Source: Oscillospiraceae bacterium
GTDB taxonomy: Bacteria > Bacillota > Clostridia > Oscillospirales > Ruminococcaceae
Length of the DNA: 6,593 bases
Assembly (NCBI GenBank): GCA_017396055.1
Contig: JAFQND010000069.1
Coordinates: forward strand, 1-6,593
Direction: 5' to 3'
A program made the position numbers and the translations under genes. A model generated the notes under the pieces. It searched no databases and had not been told where the DNA came from. It was given only the letters and a program-made list of their open reading frames with translations. Below are positions 1-6,261 of the stretch, piece after piece; position 1 is the stretch's first letter; each line of letters begins with the position of its first letter.

Positions 1-26
1 CCGGGTGAATAATGCCCGGTTCTTTT
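1..26 (+). terminator. Possible intrinsic terminator of a gene left of the window
   Basis: A GC-rich hairpin occupies 1-19: the arms CCGGG and CCCGG can be extended by one T-G pair and close a seven-base loop. It is followed by a T-rich run, TTCTTTT, at 20-26. This is the shape of a Rho-independent terminator for a gene transcribed rightwards from before position 1, but the left side is cut by the window edge, so the stem may be longer and the upstream gene is unseen. The loop contains the -35 element of the promoter described next, so the hairpin could also be an accident of that sequence. Confidence 0.4.
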
Positions 27-35
27 ACCATACTA
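6..35 (+). promoter_or_regulatory. Candidate sigma-G (forespore) promoter of the small Asn/Gln/Ser-rich gene
   Basis: TGAATA at 6-11 and CATACTA at 29-35 are separated by 17 bases. As established in Bacillus subtilis, sigma-G promoters have a -35 close to TGAATA (also written gHATR) and a -10 close to CATACTA (CATWHTA), 17-18 bases apart. Both boxes match. Transcription would start near 42, leaving a leader of under 20 bases before the Shine-Dalgarno and the ATG at 60. No competing sigma-A promoter is visible in these 59 bases. The match is seen in the sequence; forespore expression is inferred. Confidence 0.6.
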
Positions 36-59
36 AGGGCATAAAGCGAGGTGAAAAAC

Positions 60-173
60 ATGAACAACAAAAACCAGTCTCAGAATCAGCGCTCTCAGAA
101 CCAGTCGAACAACCAGTCCCAGAACCAGCATTCTCAGAATTATCAGGATCGCCGTTCCGATGAACAGAAGTAA
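60..173 (+). CDS. Small Asn/Gln/Ser-rich hypothetical protein, possible spore protein
   Basis: An open frame of 37 codons starts at ATG 60 and ends with TAA at 171-173. The start is supported by GAGGTG at 48-53, six bases upstream. The peptide is almost all Asn, Gln and Ser, built on a loosely repeated Ser-Gln-Asn-Gln unit (residues 7-10, 12-15, 20-23, with a variant at 25-28), and ends in a charged tail with Asp-Arg-Arg-Ser-Asp-Glu-Gln-Lys. It has no hydrophobic segment, no cysteine and no signal peptide, so it should be soluble and disordered. I do not recognise a named family. The composition recalls gamma-type small acid-soluble spore proteins, which are also Asn/Gln-rich and low complexity, and the sigma-G-like promoter points the same way, but no SASP motif is visible. 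It is a single-gene unit with its own promoter and terminator. A spurious ORF is unlikely, because promoter, Shine-Dalgarno, start, stop and terminator fall in order. Confidence 0.75.
   Translation: MNNKNQSQNQRSQNQSNNQSQNQHSQNYQDRRSDEQK
78..143 (+). repeat. Imperfect 12-base repeats encoding Ser-Gln-Asn-Gln
   Basis: Four in-frame copies of a TCT-CAG-AAY-CAG-like unit lie at 78-89, 93-104, 117-128 and 132-143. The last ends in Tyr instead of Gln. Copies differ at synonymous third positions and are separated by one or four codons, so the repetition is partly at DNA level and partly preserved only at protein level. Confidence 0.7.
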
Positions 174-191
174 CTGAGGCGATCATTCTCC

Positions 192-226
192 AAAAGGGCG
201 GCCTTAAAGCCGTCCTTTTGCTTTTT
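192..226. terminator. Bidirectional intrinsic terminator between the small gene and the YitT gene
   Basis: An 11-pair stem (192-202 with 209-219, one G-T pair) closes a six-base loop. It is flanked by A-tracts on the left and T-tracts on the right (TTTTGCTTTTT on the + strand), so it works for rightward transcription of the small gene. On the minus strand the 3' arm itself ends in TTTT, giving a weaker terminator for the YitT gene, whose stop codon at 225-227 lies inside the T-tract. Confidence 0.88.
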
Positions 227-1109
227 AGTCATGATCTACCGACTTGAAGCCTTCGCCCATGACCTCAGAAGAATCAGAAACAATGATGAATGCTTCCGGG
301 TCGATACGTCGGATGATCTTTTTGGCACGATGATATTCGCTGGCACGCAGAGCACAGAGAACAACCTCGCGATCCTTTCCGGTAAAGCCGCCTTCGGCCT
401 TCAGCAGAGTAACGCCGCGATCCAGACCTTTGATGATCTCGTCCGAGATCTCGCGGTAATGGCTGCTGAATACATAGATGAGTTTGCCTTTGTCACCGCC
501 GTAAACAACGGTGTCGATCATGAGAGAGCTGACAAAGATAACGATAATGGCATAGAGCGCAGATTCGATCGAGCCGAAAACAAAGACCGATGCGATAATA
601 ACCACAAAGTCGACCATCATCAGCAGGCGTCCCATCTGAAGATGAGGAAGTTTCTGCTGTACCAGTTTGGAAATAATGTCGGTACCGCCGGTTGAACCGG
701 AGCAAGAAAATACAATGCCAAGTCCAACACCCAGAACCACACCGCCGAATATACATGCCATCAGACGTTCCCCTTCATAAACCGGCAGGCCGGAGGGAAC
801 AAAAACATAGTCATGAAAAACAGTAAATGAGCCGACTGCTATCAAAGTCTTCAGCAGGAATTCTTTACCGAGACGTTTCCATCCGATAATCAGCAGAGGC
901 AGGTTGATGATTGCTGATACCAGACCGATGGGAGCACCGCACAGATAATTCACAAGAATCGCAATACCGCTGACACCGCCGGGAGCGACCTGTGCAGGAG
1001 TGATAAAATAATAGTAGGTCAAAGCATACAGCGAACTGCCGAACACAACCAGAACTGCATCCCAAAGCAGTTCAAAAAAGCGTTTCTTATCCATTCTTTC
1101 CTCACTCAT
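225..1109 (-). CDS. YitT family membrane protein (YitT_membrane plus DUF2179)
   Basis: A 294-residue protein with the two-part YitT layout. The N-terminal membrane region (about residues 14-200) has roughly six hydrophobic helices, near 14-36, 46-76, 85-104, 117-134, 162-178 and 182-200. It carries two family-typical Gly-rich motifs, PGGVSGIAI (43-51) and SGSTGGTDIIS (137-147). The soluble C-terminal DUF2179 domain (about 205-290) shows RGVTLLKAEGGFTGK (231-245), a conserved Asp-Pro (270-271) and a closing GEGF (285-288). The family is common in Firmicutes, often in several copies, and its transport substrate is not established. The start at 1109 overlaps the mrnC stop as ATGA, favouring translational coupling. 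Met6 (1094) has a better Shine-Dalgarno (GAGGAAAG just upstream) and could be the true start, giving 289 residues. It is the last gene of the obg-mrnC run and the only one with no evident ribosome link. Confidence 0.9.
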   Translation of the reverse strand: MSEERMDKKRFFELLWDAVLVVFGSSLYALTYYYFITPAQVAPGGVSGIAILVNYLCGAPIGLVSAIINLPLLIIGWKRLGKEFLLKTLIAVGSFTVFHDYVFVPSGLPVYEGERLMACIFGGVVLGVGLGIVFSCSGSTGGTDIISKLVQQKLPHLQMGRLLMMVDFVVIIASVFVFGSIESALYAIIVIFVSSLMIDTVVYGGDKGKLIYVFSSHYREISDEIIKGLDRGVTLLKAEGGFTGKDREVVLCALRASEYHRAKKIIRRIDPEAFIIVSDSSEVMGEGFKSVDHD

Positions 1110-1501
1110 TCTTCGGAGATCGCTGACCAGATCTTTTCAAAAAGCTCTTTAGCACGATCATGTTGTTCGGTAACATAGAGATAACCAAACAGCGTTTCCA
1201 GACCGGTGGCACAGCGATACTGCATTGGATCTGCATTTTTTGGCGTATTATTATGGGTATTGCGGCCACGTTTATACATGGCAAGTTCTTCCTCAGTGAG
1301 AAGTTCCTGCACCGCATGGACACCCTCGGATTGCGCAGATGCGCACACATGTTCCACCGACTGGCGATGAAGCCGGCCTATGGGAGCATTGCCGCGGGCA
1401 ACCAGTTTGGCGCGGACCATCAGTTCAAAAACAGCATCTCCCAGAAAAGCCAGCACCAGAGGACTGAGCTGTTTGGGATGAGTGATATTCTCGATCTCCA
1501 C
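1106..1501 (-). CDS. mrnC: Mini-ribonuclease III (MrnC)
   Basis: A 131-residue protein that is essentially one RNase III catalytic domain without a double-stranded-RNA-binding domain, as expected for MrnC. Visible motifs are LAFLGDAVFEL (17-27) with the catalytic Asp22, the HxxxxxxVCASAQ stretch around 45-57, the RGRN box (78-81) followed by Pro-Lys-Asn (87-89), and ATGLETLFGYLY (98-109) with the second acidic residue Glu102. In B. subtilis this homodimer trims 23S rRNA precursor ends, helped by ribosomal protein L3. Translation starts at a GTG (1499-1501) with a strong Shine-Dalgarno, AAGGAGGA, six bases upstream that overlaps the obg stop codon. In many Firmicutes mrnC follows cysS; here it follows obg, placing it with 50S assembly functions. 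Its stop overlaps the next start by four bases. Confidence 0.94.
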   Translation of the reverse strand: MEIENITHPKQLSPLVLAFLGDAVFELMVRAKLVARGNAPIGRLHRQSVEHVCASAQSEGVHAVQELLTEEELAMYKRGRNTHNNTPKNADPMQYRCATGLETLFGYLYVTEQHDRAKELFEKIWSAISEE

Positions 1502-1507
1502 AGGAAA

Positions 1508-1513
1508 TCCTCC

Positions 1514-1516
<3 letters not shown>
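1508..1516 (-). promoter_or_regulatory. mrnC ribosome binding site overlapping the obg stop codon
   Basis: Read on the minus strand, TAAGGAGGA combines the obg TAA (1516-1514) with a near-perfect Shine-Dalgarno (1515-1508). It lies six bases before the GTG start of mrnC. The strong site compensates for the non-ATG start and decides it, since no in-frame ATG lies nearby. Ribosomes terminating on obg sit directly on the mrnC site. Confidence 0.85.
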
Positions 1517-2791
<1,275 letters not shown>

Positions 2792-2797
2792 TTATCA

Positions 2798-2830
2798 CAA
2801 ACAAAAACCCCAAGGCGAGGCCTGGGGTTT
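2798..2830 (-). terminator. Intrinsic terminator between rpmA and obg
   Basis: On the minus strand, an eight-pair stem AAACCCCA/TGGGGTTT (2830-2823 with 2812-2805) continues past a single bulged base into a GGC/GCC helix with a three-base loop. A run TTTTTGTTTG follows (2807-2798). This is a strong Rho-independent terminator 18 bases after the rpmA stop. Because obg starts only about 20 bases beyond, it likely acts as a partial terminator that reduces obg-mrnC transcript relative to rplU-prp-rpmA. Confidence 0.9.
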
Positions 2831-2847
2831 CCGTCGGTCAATGTACC

Positions 2848-3126
2848 TTAGGCAGTATAAACGCTGACCTTTTTGCGGTCACGGCCCAGACGCTCGAACT
2901 TGACTTTACCGTCAATCAGAGCGAACAGGGTGTCGTCGCTGCCGATGCCCACGTTCTCACCGGGGTGGATGTGGGTACCACGCTGTCTGACCAGGATGTT
3001 GCCAGCCTTAACGAACTGACCGTCAGCGCGCTTGGCGCCCAGACGCTTGGACTCAGAATCGCGGCCGTTCTTGGTAGAACCTACGCCTTTCTTATGAGCA
3101 AAGAACTGAATGCTGATCTTTAACAT
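2848..3126 (-). CDS. rpmA: 50S ribosomal protein L27 (with Prp-cleaved N-terminal extension)
   Basis: A 92-residue L27 precursor. Residues 1-9 (MLKISIQFF) form the Firmicutes extension, and the protease Prp is expected to cut after Phe9 to expose AHKKG, the flexible tail that reaches the peptidyl-transferase centre. The mature 83-residue part shows GSTKNGRDS (16-24), [11 protein letters not shown] (27-37) and the L27 signature around residues 44-72, including [16 protein letters not shown] (47-62). The residue before Gln-Phe-Phe is Ile rather than the more usual Leu. The start at 3124-3126 is fixed by GGAGGTG (3141-3135), which lies inside the last codons of prp. The gene sits five bases after prp and is followed by an intrinsic terminator. 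Confidence 0.98.
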   Translation of the reverse strand: MLKISIQFFAHKKGVGSTKNGRDSESKRLGAKRADGQFVKAGNILVRQRGTHIHPGENVGIGSDDTLFALIDGKVKFERLGRDRKKVSVYTA

Positions 3127-3131
3127 AACTC

Positions 3132-3449
3132 TTACACCTCCGTACAGGAAATCTGGATGTTTTTTGGGTGATCCTCTCTGAGCACTTCAAGATGAAGTTT
3201 TAAGGCCTCAATCATTGCAGAAGACATCTCATCAGGATCGTTTTCCAGCTGCAGTGTGACTGTAGCGCCTCTGGCCTCTACTTTCGCTTCCTTTTTCAGA
3301 ATCTCAGTAATGCCGTTGGCAGTCATCTGCACAGCGGAGCTTATCGCGGCACAAAGGATGTCCCGTCCGGCAACGCCGTAACCGGTATGACCGGAAACAG
3401 AGAAGCCGTAAAGCTTACCGCTCTTGGAAAAAAAGGTCGCTTTTGTCAT
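3132..3449 (-). CDS. prp: Ribosomal-processing cysteine protease Prp
   Basis: A 105-residue protein of the Prp (YsxB/DUF464) family, a small dimeric cysteine protease that removes the N-terminal extension of L27. The catalytic pair is visible in [18 protein letters not shown] (20-37): His21 and Cys33. The flexible Gly-rich loop between them is the family hallmark. The rest is a short alpha/beta domain of standard length. In Staphylococcus aureus the enzyme is essential because uncleaved L27 blocks the peptidyl-transferase centre. It lies between rplU (three-base gap) and rpmA (five-base gap), the conserved Firmicutes order, so enzyme and substrate are made from one transcript. Its Shine-Dalgarno is weak (AAGG about eight bases before the ATG), suggesting dependence on translation of rplU. 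Confidence 0.95.
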   Translation of the reverse strand: MTKATFFSKSGKLYGFSVSGHTGYGVAGRDILCAAISSAVQMTANGITEILKKEAKVEARGATVTLQLENDPDEMSSAMIEALKLHLEVLREDHPKNIQISCTEV

Positions 3450-3452
3450 CGA

Positions 3453-3764
3453 TTAAGCCTTGATGGCGTCGATGCGGACCTGGGTGTAGGGCTGTCTGTG
3501 ACCCATTTTGCGTTTTTCGCTCTTCTTGGGCTTGTAGGTGAAGACGGTGATCTTCTTGCCCTTACCGTTCTTGAGAAGAGTAGCCTCAACAGCTGCGCCC
3601 TCTACGTAGGGAGCACCAACCTTAGCACCGTTCTCATCGGCGACCATGACAACCTTGTCGAAGGTCAGAGCGGTCTCAGCCTCGGCCTCGATCTTCTCGA
3701 CGAAAACTACATCGCCAACCTGGACACGATACTGTTTGCCGCCAGTTTCAATAATTGCGTACAT
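3453..3764 (-). CDS. rplU: 50S ribosomal protein L21
   Basis: A 103-residue L21, a 23S rRNA-binding protein of the large subunit. It begins MYAIIETGGKQYRV and has the C-terminal signature of the family, KKITVFTYKPKKSEKRKMGHRQPYTQVRI (in two parts, 70-88 and 89-98), rich in Lys/Arg for rRNA contact. I chose the ATG at 3762-3764. An in-frame GTG three codons earlier (3771-3773) is instead part of the Shine-Dalgarno AGGTG (3775-3771), which has a six-base gap to this ATG, and L21 proteins conventionally begin MYAII. It is the first gene of the operon, downstream of a structured leader and a strong promoter. Confidence 0.97.
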   Translation of the reverse strand: MYAIIETGGKQYRVQVGDVVFVEKIEAEAETALTFDKVVMVADENGAKVGAPYVEGAAVEATLLKNGKGKKITVFTYKPKKSEKRKMGHRQPYTQVRIDAIKA

Positions 3765-3765
3765 T

Positions 3766-3777
3766 GCAGGCACCTGC
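3766..3777 (-). promoter_or_regulatory. Palindrome enclosing the rplU Shine-Dalgarno
   Basis: Minus-strand GCAGGTGCCTGC forms an inverted repeat (GCAGG/CCTGC around TG) that contains the AGGTG ribosome binding site and ends two bases before the rplU ATG. As RNA the inner pairs would have to open, leaving a four-pair stem with a GUGC loop. This could partly hide the ribosome binding site, or pair with GGCA elements of the leader. Confidence 0.5.
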
Positions 3778-3779
3778 CT

Positions 3780-3858
3780 TTACTTTAGACTCGCTGCCAT
3801 AGGGCGCGGATTGTCCGTCGGACAGATCCGACTTTACCATAAGCCCGGGGCACGCGGC
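3780..3858 (-). promoter_or_regulatory. Probable L21 ribosomal-protein leader (cis-regulatory RNA)
   Basis: The transcribed leader between the promoter and rplU folds into nested helices on the minus strand. TGCC (3852-3849) pairs with GGCA (3798-3795), GGGC (3846-3843) with GCCC (3805-3802), and inside is a perfect six-pair hairpin, GTCGGA TCTG TCCGAC (3832-3817). An alternative hairpin, GTCC GAC GGAC (3823-3813), shares bases with the first, so the two exclude each other. Position and shape fit the L21 leader family known upstream of rplU in Firmicutes, thought to allow autoregulation by L21. I cannot run a covariance search, so the family name is recognition plus context. Confidence 0.68.
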
Positions 3859-3864
3859 GAGATT

Positions 3865-3894
3865 ATTATACCATGCAGGAATAGGCTTTGTCAA
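3865..3894 (-). promoter_or_regulatory. Strong sigma-A promoter of the rplU operon
   Basis: On the minus strand a consensus TTGACA (3894-3889) is followed after 18 bases by a consensus TATAAT (3870-3865). A TGG just before it makes an extended -10. Transcription should begin near 3858. Immediately upstream (about 3898-3923) are three A-tracts spaced 9-12 bases, resembling an UP element or curved DNA. The whole matches what is expected for a growth-rate-linked ribosomal protein operon. Confidence 0.92.
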
Positions 3895-3985
3895 ACATTT
3901 TTCGGTTTTTTTAAGGGATTTTTCAATTTCTACCTTTTGACAGTTGTGAACGAATCTCACTATAGGAATTTGTGCATTTACACAA

Positions 3986-6139
3986 TTATCGTTCTGCCTT
4001 TTTTTCGCTGCGCATGGTAAGAGAAATGCGTTTTTTCGCGATATCCACGCTGAGAACGCGGACTTCGACCACATCCCCTACTTTGACTACTTCAAGCGGA
4101 TGACCTACACGGCGGTCTGCAAGCTGAGAGATATGCACAAGGCCATCCTGATGAACACCGATATCCACAAAAGCACCAAAGTCAACGATATTGCGGACCG
4201 TACCTTTCAGAGACATTCCCGGCTTCAGGTCGTCAAGGTCCATGATATCGGTACGCAGAAGAGGAGGCGGCAGCTGGTCTCGGGGGTCACGTCCGGGTTT
4301 CATCAATTCCTCGGTGATATCACGCAGTGTGGGCTCACCGACGCCGAGCTCGACAGCGAGTGCCTTAAATCCGGTTTTCTTTGCTGCTTCACCGAGACCT
4401 ACTACTCTGCCGTTTGCAGCATCTTCCAGGCTGAATCCGCAATGTTTCAGGAGACCTGCAGCAGCTTCGTAAGATTCGGGATGAACACCGGTGTTGTCGA
4501 GAATAGTGTCTCCCCCGCTGACGCGAAGGAAACCGGCAGCCTGCTGGAATGCTTTGGGACCGAGTTTTGCAACCTTCAGAAGCTCCTTGCGGCTGCGGAA
4601 TGCACCGTGCTCCTCGCGGTAAGAAACGATATTACCGGCAACCGTATTGGTGATGCCTGCCACGCGGGCGAGCAGAGGCTGAGAAGCGGTGTTCAAGTCA
4701 ACGCCGACAAGGTTGACGCAGGCTTCCACAACGCCGTCAAGGGCGGATTCCAGCTCTTTTTTGGGCATGTCATGCTGATACTGACCGACACCAATGGCTT
4801 TGGGATCAATCTTACAGAGCTCAGCGAGAGGATCCTGAAGACGTCGGGCAATAGAGACCGCCGAACGGAGAGAAACGTCGAACTGAGGGAATTCAGCAGC
4901 ACCAAGCTTGGAAGCAGAATAAACAGAAGCACCTGCCTCAGAGACGACCATATAGCTGACCTTCTGAGGAAGTTCCTTGATCAGATCAGCAATAAAAATC
5001 TCGCTTTCACGGGAAGCGGTTCCGTTGCCGATGGCGATAACGGTAACATGGTGCCTTTTGATCAGGTTGGTAAGGATGCGTTTTGCACCGGCGATATCTT
5101 CCTTAGGTTTTGTGGGATAGACCACACCGGTATCAAGAACCTTGCCGGTACTGTCCACAACAGCAACTTTACAGCCGGTACGATACCCGGGGTCGAAACC
5201 GAGCGTCACGCTTTCGCGGACGGGAGGCTGTAAAAGCAGCTGTCGAAGGTTTTCAGAAAAGACATGAATGGCTGAAGCACTGGCCTTCTCAAAGAGAAGA
5301 TTACGCACCTCGCGCTCGATAGACGGCCAGAGAAGCCGGGAGAAACTGTCGGCGCATGCGGCTTTCACCAGCTTGCCGCAGGCATTATCGTAACGGACAA
5401 AACCACGTTCGATCATAGAAAGAGCAGTCGCTTCTTCCAATGCAAGAGAGACTTTCAGAAATTCTTCGCGCTCTCCTCTTTCAATGGCGAGAATACGATG
5501 ATCGGCTGCACGGGAGATAGATTCATTGTATTCGTAATAGGTCTCATAAACCGACTTTGCTTCCGGGTCAACTGCTTTGGCAGCGACAGAACCTCTGCGA
5601 AGGGTGAGGTCGCGAAGCTTTGCACGAATACCTGCATCGTCTGAGATCATCTCGGCAATGATGTCCATGGCGCCTTGCAGGGCATCTTCGGCAGAAGGAA
5701 CCTCCTCCGAGAGATAATGCTCTGCTTCGGCGGCGGGATCGATATTCTTCTGAGCGAGAATACACTCCGCGAGAGGTTCCAATCCTCTCTCTTTTGCGAC
5801 AGAAGCACGGGTACGGCGTTTAGGCCGGAAAGGACGATAAAGATCTTCCAGAACTGCAAGCGTCTCTGCTTTTTCAATGGCTGTAATCAGCTCAGGAGTC
5901 AGTTTATCCTGTGCTTCGATAGCAGCAGATATCTCCTCACGGCGCTTATCCAGGCCGCGGAGATATTCCAGACGCTCGGACAACTCACGGAGCAGCTGGT
6001 CATCCAGCGATCCGGTTTTCTCTTTGCGGTAGCGGGCAATGAACGGAATCGTATTGCCTTCATCGATCAGGGCTACGGTGTTTTCCACCTGCCACAAAGA
6101 AACAGAAAATTCAGATGATAATTTTTCAAAAATGTTCAT
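3986..6139 (-). CDS. tex: Tex-family S1 RNA-binding transcription accessory protein
   Basis: A 717-residue Tex homologue. The N-terminal helical region contains the family hallmark DEGNTIPFIARYRKE (26-40), then LEDLYRPFRPKRRTR (97-111). A YqgF/RNase H-like domain follows (about 312-440), with GFDPGYRTG (314-322), GNGTASRE (371-378) and SEAGASVYSAS (400-410). Next come YQHDMPK (454-460), a helix-hairpin-helix region (about 480-545) with VAGITNTVAGNIVSYREEHG (493-512, shown in outline) and LDNTGVHPESY (547-557), and a C-terminal S1 domain (about 640-712) with GTVRNIVDFGAFVDIG (646-661). Tex binds nucleic acids and affects transcription and, in some pathogens, toxin expression; its exact role is unsettled. 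An upstream in-frame ATG (6241) precedes the promoter and so is not used. The ATG at 6137-6139 has GAGGT four bases upstream and matches the usual Tex N-terminus. No strong terminator follows. Confidence 0.97.
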   Translation of the reverse strand: MNIFEKLSSEFSVSLWQVENTVALIDEGNTIPFIARYRKEKTGSLDDQLLRELSERLEYLRGLDKRREEISAAIEAQDKLTPELITAIEKAETLAVLEDLYRPFRPKRRTRASVAKERGLEPLAECILAQKNIDPAAEAEHYLSEEVPSAEDALQGAMDIIAEMISDDAGIRAKLRDLTLRRGSVAAKAVDPEAKSVYETYYEYNESISRAADHRILAIERGEREEFLKVSLALEEATALSMIERGFVRYDNACGKLVKAACADSFSRLLWPSIEREVRNLLFEKASASAIHVFSENLRQLLLQPPVRESVTLGFDPGYRTGCKVAVVDSTGKVLDTGVVYPTKPKEDIAGAKRILTNLIKRHHVTVIAIGNGTASRESEIFIADLIKELPQKVSYMVVSEAGASVYSASKLGAAEFPQFDVSLRSAVSIARRLQDPLAELCKIDPKAIGVGQYQHDMPKKELESALDGVVEACVNLVGVDLNTASQPLLARVAGITNTVAGNIVSYREEHGAFRSRKELLKVAKLGPKAFQQAAGFLRVSGGDTILDNTGVHPESYEAAAGLLKHCGFSLEDAANGRVVGLGEAAKKTGFKALAVELGVGEPTLRDITEELMKPGRDPRDQLPPPLLRTDIMDLDDLKPGMSLKGTVRNIVDFGAFVDIGVHQDGLVHISQLADRRVGHPLEVVKVGDVVEVRVLSVDIAKKRISLTMRSEKKAER

Positions 6140-6193
6140 GCATACCTCGGAATAACGTGTTTTCATCTTCCACAAAACTGCGGCAATGAAAAT

Positions 6194-6222
6194 ATTATAC
6201 CACTCAAAAAGTTCACAGTCAA
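6194..6222 (-). promoter_or_regulatory. Sigma-A promoter of tex (extended -10)
   Basis: Minus-strand TTGACT (6222-6217, five of six consensus bases) and TATAAT (6199-6194) are separated by 17 bases, with TGG before the -10. The predicted start is near 6187, giving a leader of about 48 bases to the tex ATG at 6139. This position rules out the longer in-frame start at 6241. Confidence 0.88.
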
Positions 6223-6257
6223 ATAAAACAGCGCCCGACATGTGTCAGACGCTGTTT
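6220..6257 (-). terminator. Intrinsic terminator of the DUF4340 gene
   Basis: On the minus strand, AAACAGCG (6257-6250) pairs with CGCTGTTT (6233-6226). An internal loop of three bases per side separates this stem from a GAC/GTC helix with an ATGT-type loop. A T-rich tail, TTTTATTT, continues to 6221. It starts four bases after the stop codon at 6264-6262. Its tail overlaps the tex -35 box. Confidence 0.82.
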
Positions 6258-6261
6258 GTTT

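Noticed and set aside
231..695. 154-codon + strand open frame opposite the YitT gene
   Set aside because: Antisense to a well-supported membrane protein, and its ATG sits just after the terminator with no ribosome binding site.
3765..3773. GTG start for rplU three codons upstream
   Set aside because: The GTG is part of the Shine-Dalgarno AGGTG, and L21 proteins begin at the following ATG (MYAII).
3956..3966. CTCACTATAGG, identical to the 3' half of a T7 phage promoter
   Set aside because: The upstream specificity bases of the T7 promoter do not match and there is no phage gene nearby. Chance, or at most part of the weak sigma-A-like site.
3965..3988. Small hairpin (TTGTG/CACAA) just after the tex stop codon
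   Set aside because: Only five A/T-rich pairs and no T-tract follow on the minus strand, so it does not qualify as an intrinsic terminator.
4100..5233. 377-codon open frame on the + strand opposite tex
   Set aside because: Its translation resembles no family and it lies wholly inside the conserved tex coding region. It is a mirror of tex codon use.
6126..6143. Five-codon upstream frame (ATG at 6143) overlapping the tex start
   Set aside because: It lacks room for its own Shine-Dalgarno, because GAGGT abuts it, and such short frames arise easily by chance.
6140..6241. 34-residue N-terminal extension of tex from the ATG at 6241
   Set aside because: That ATG lies upstream of the tex promoter and inside the preceding terminator. 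The residues do not resemble Tex, and a well-primed ATG is present at 6139.
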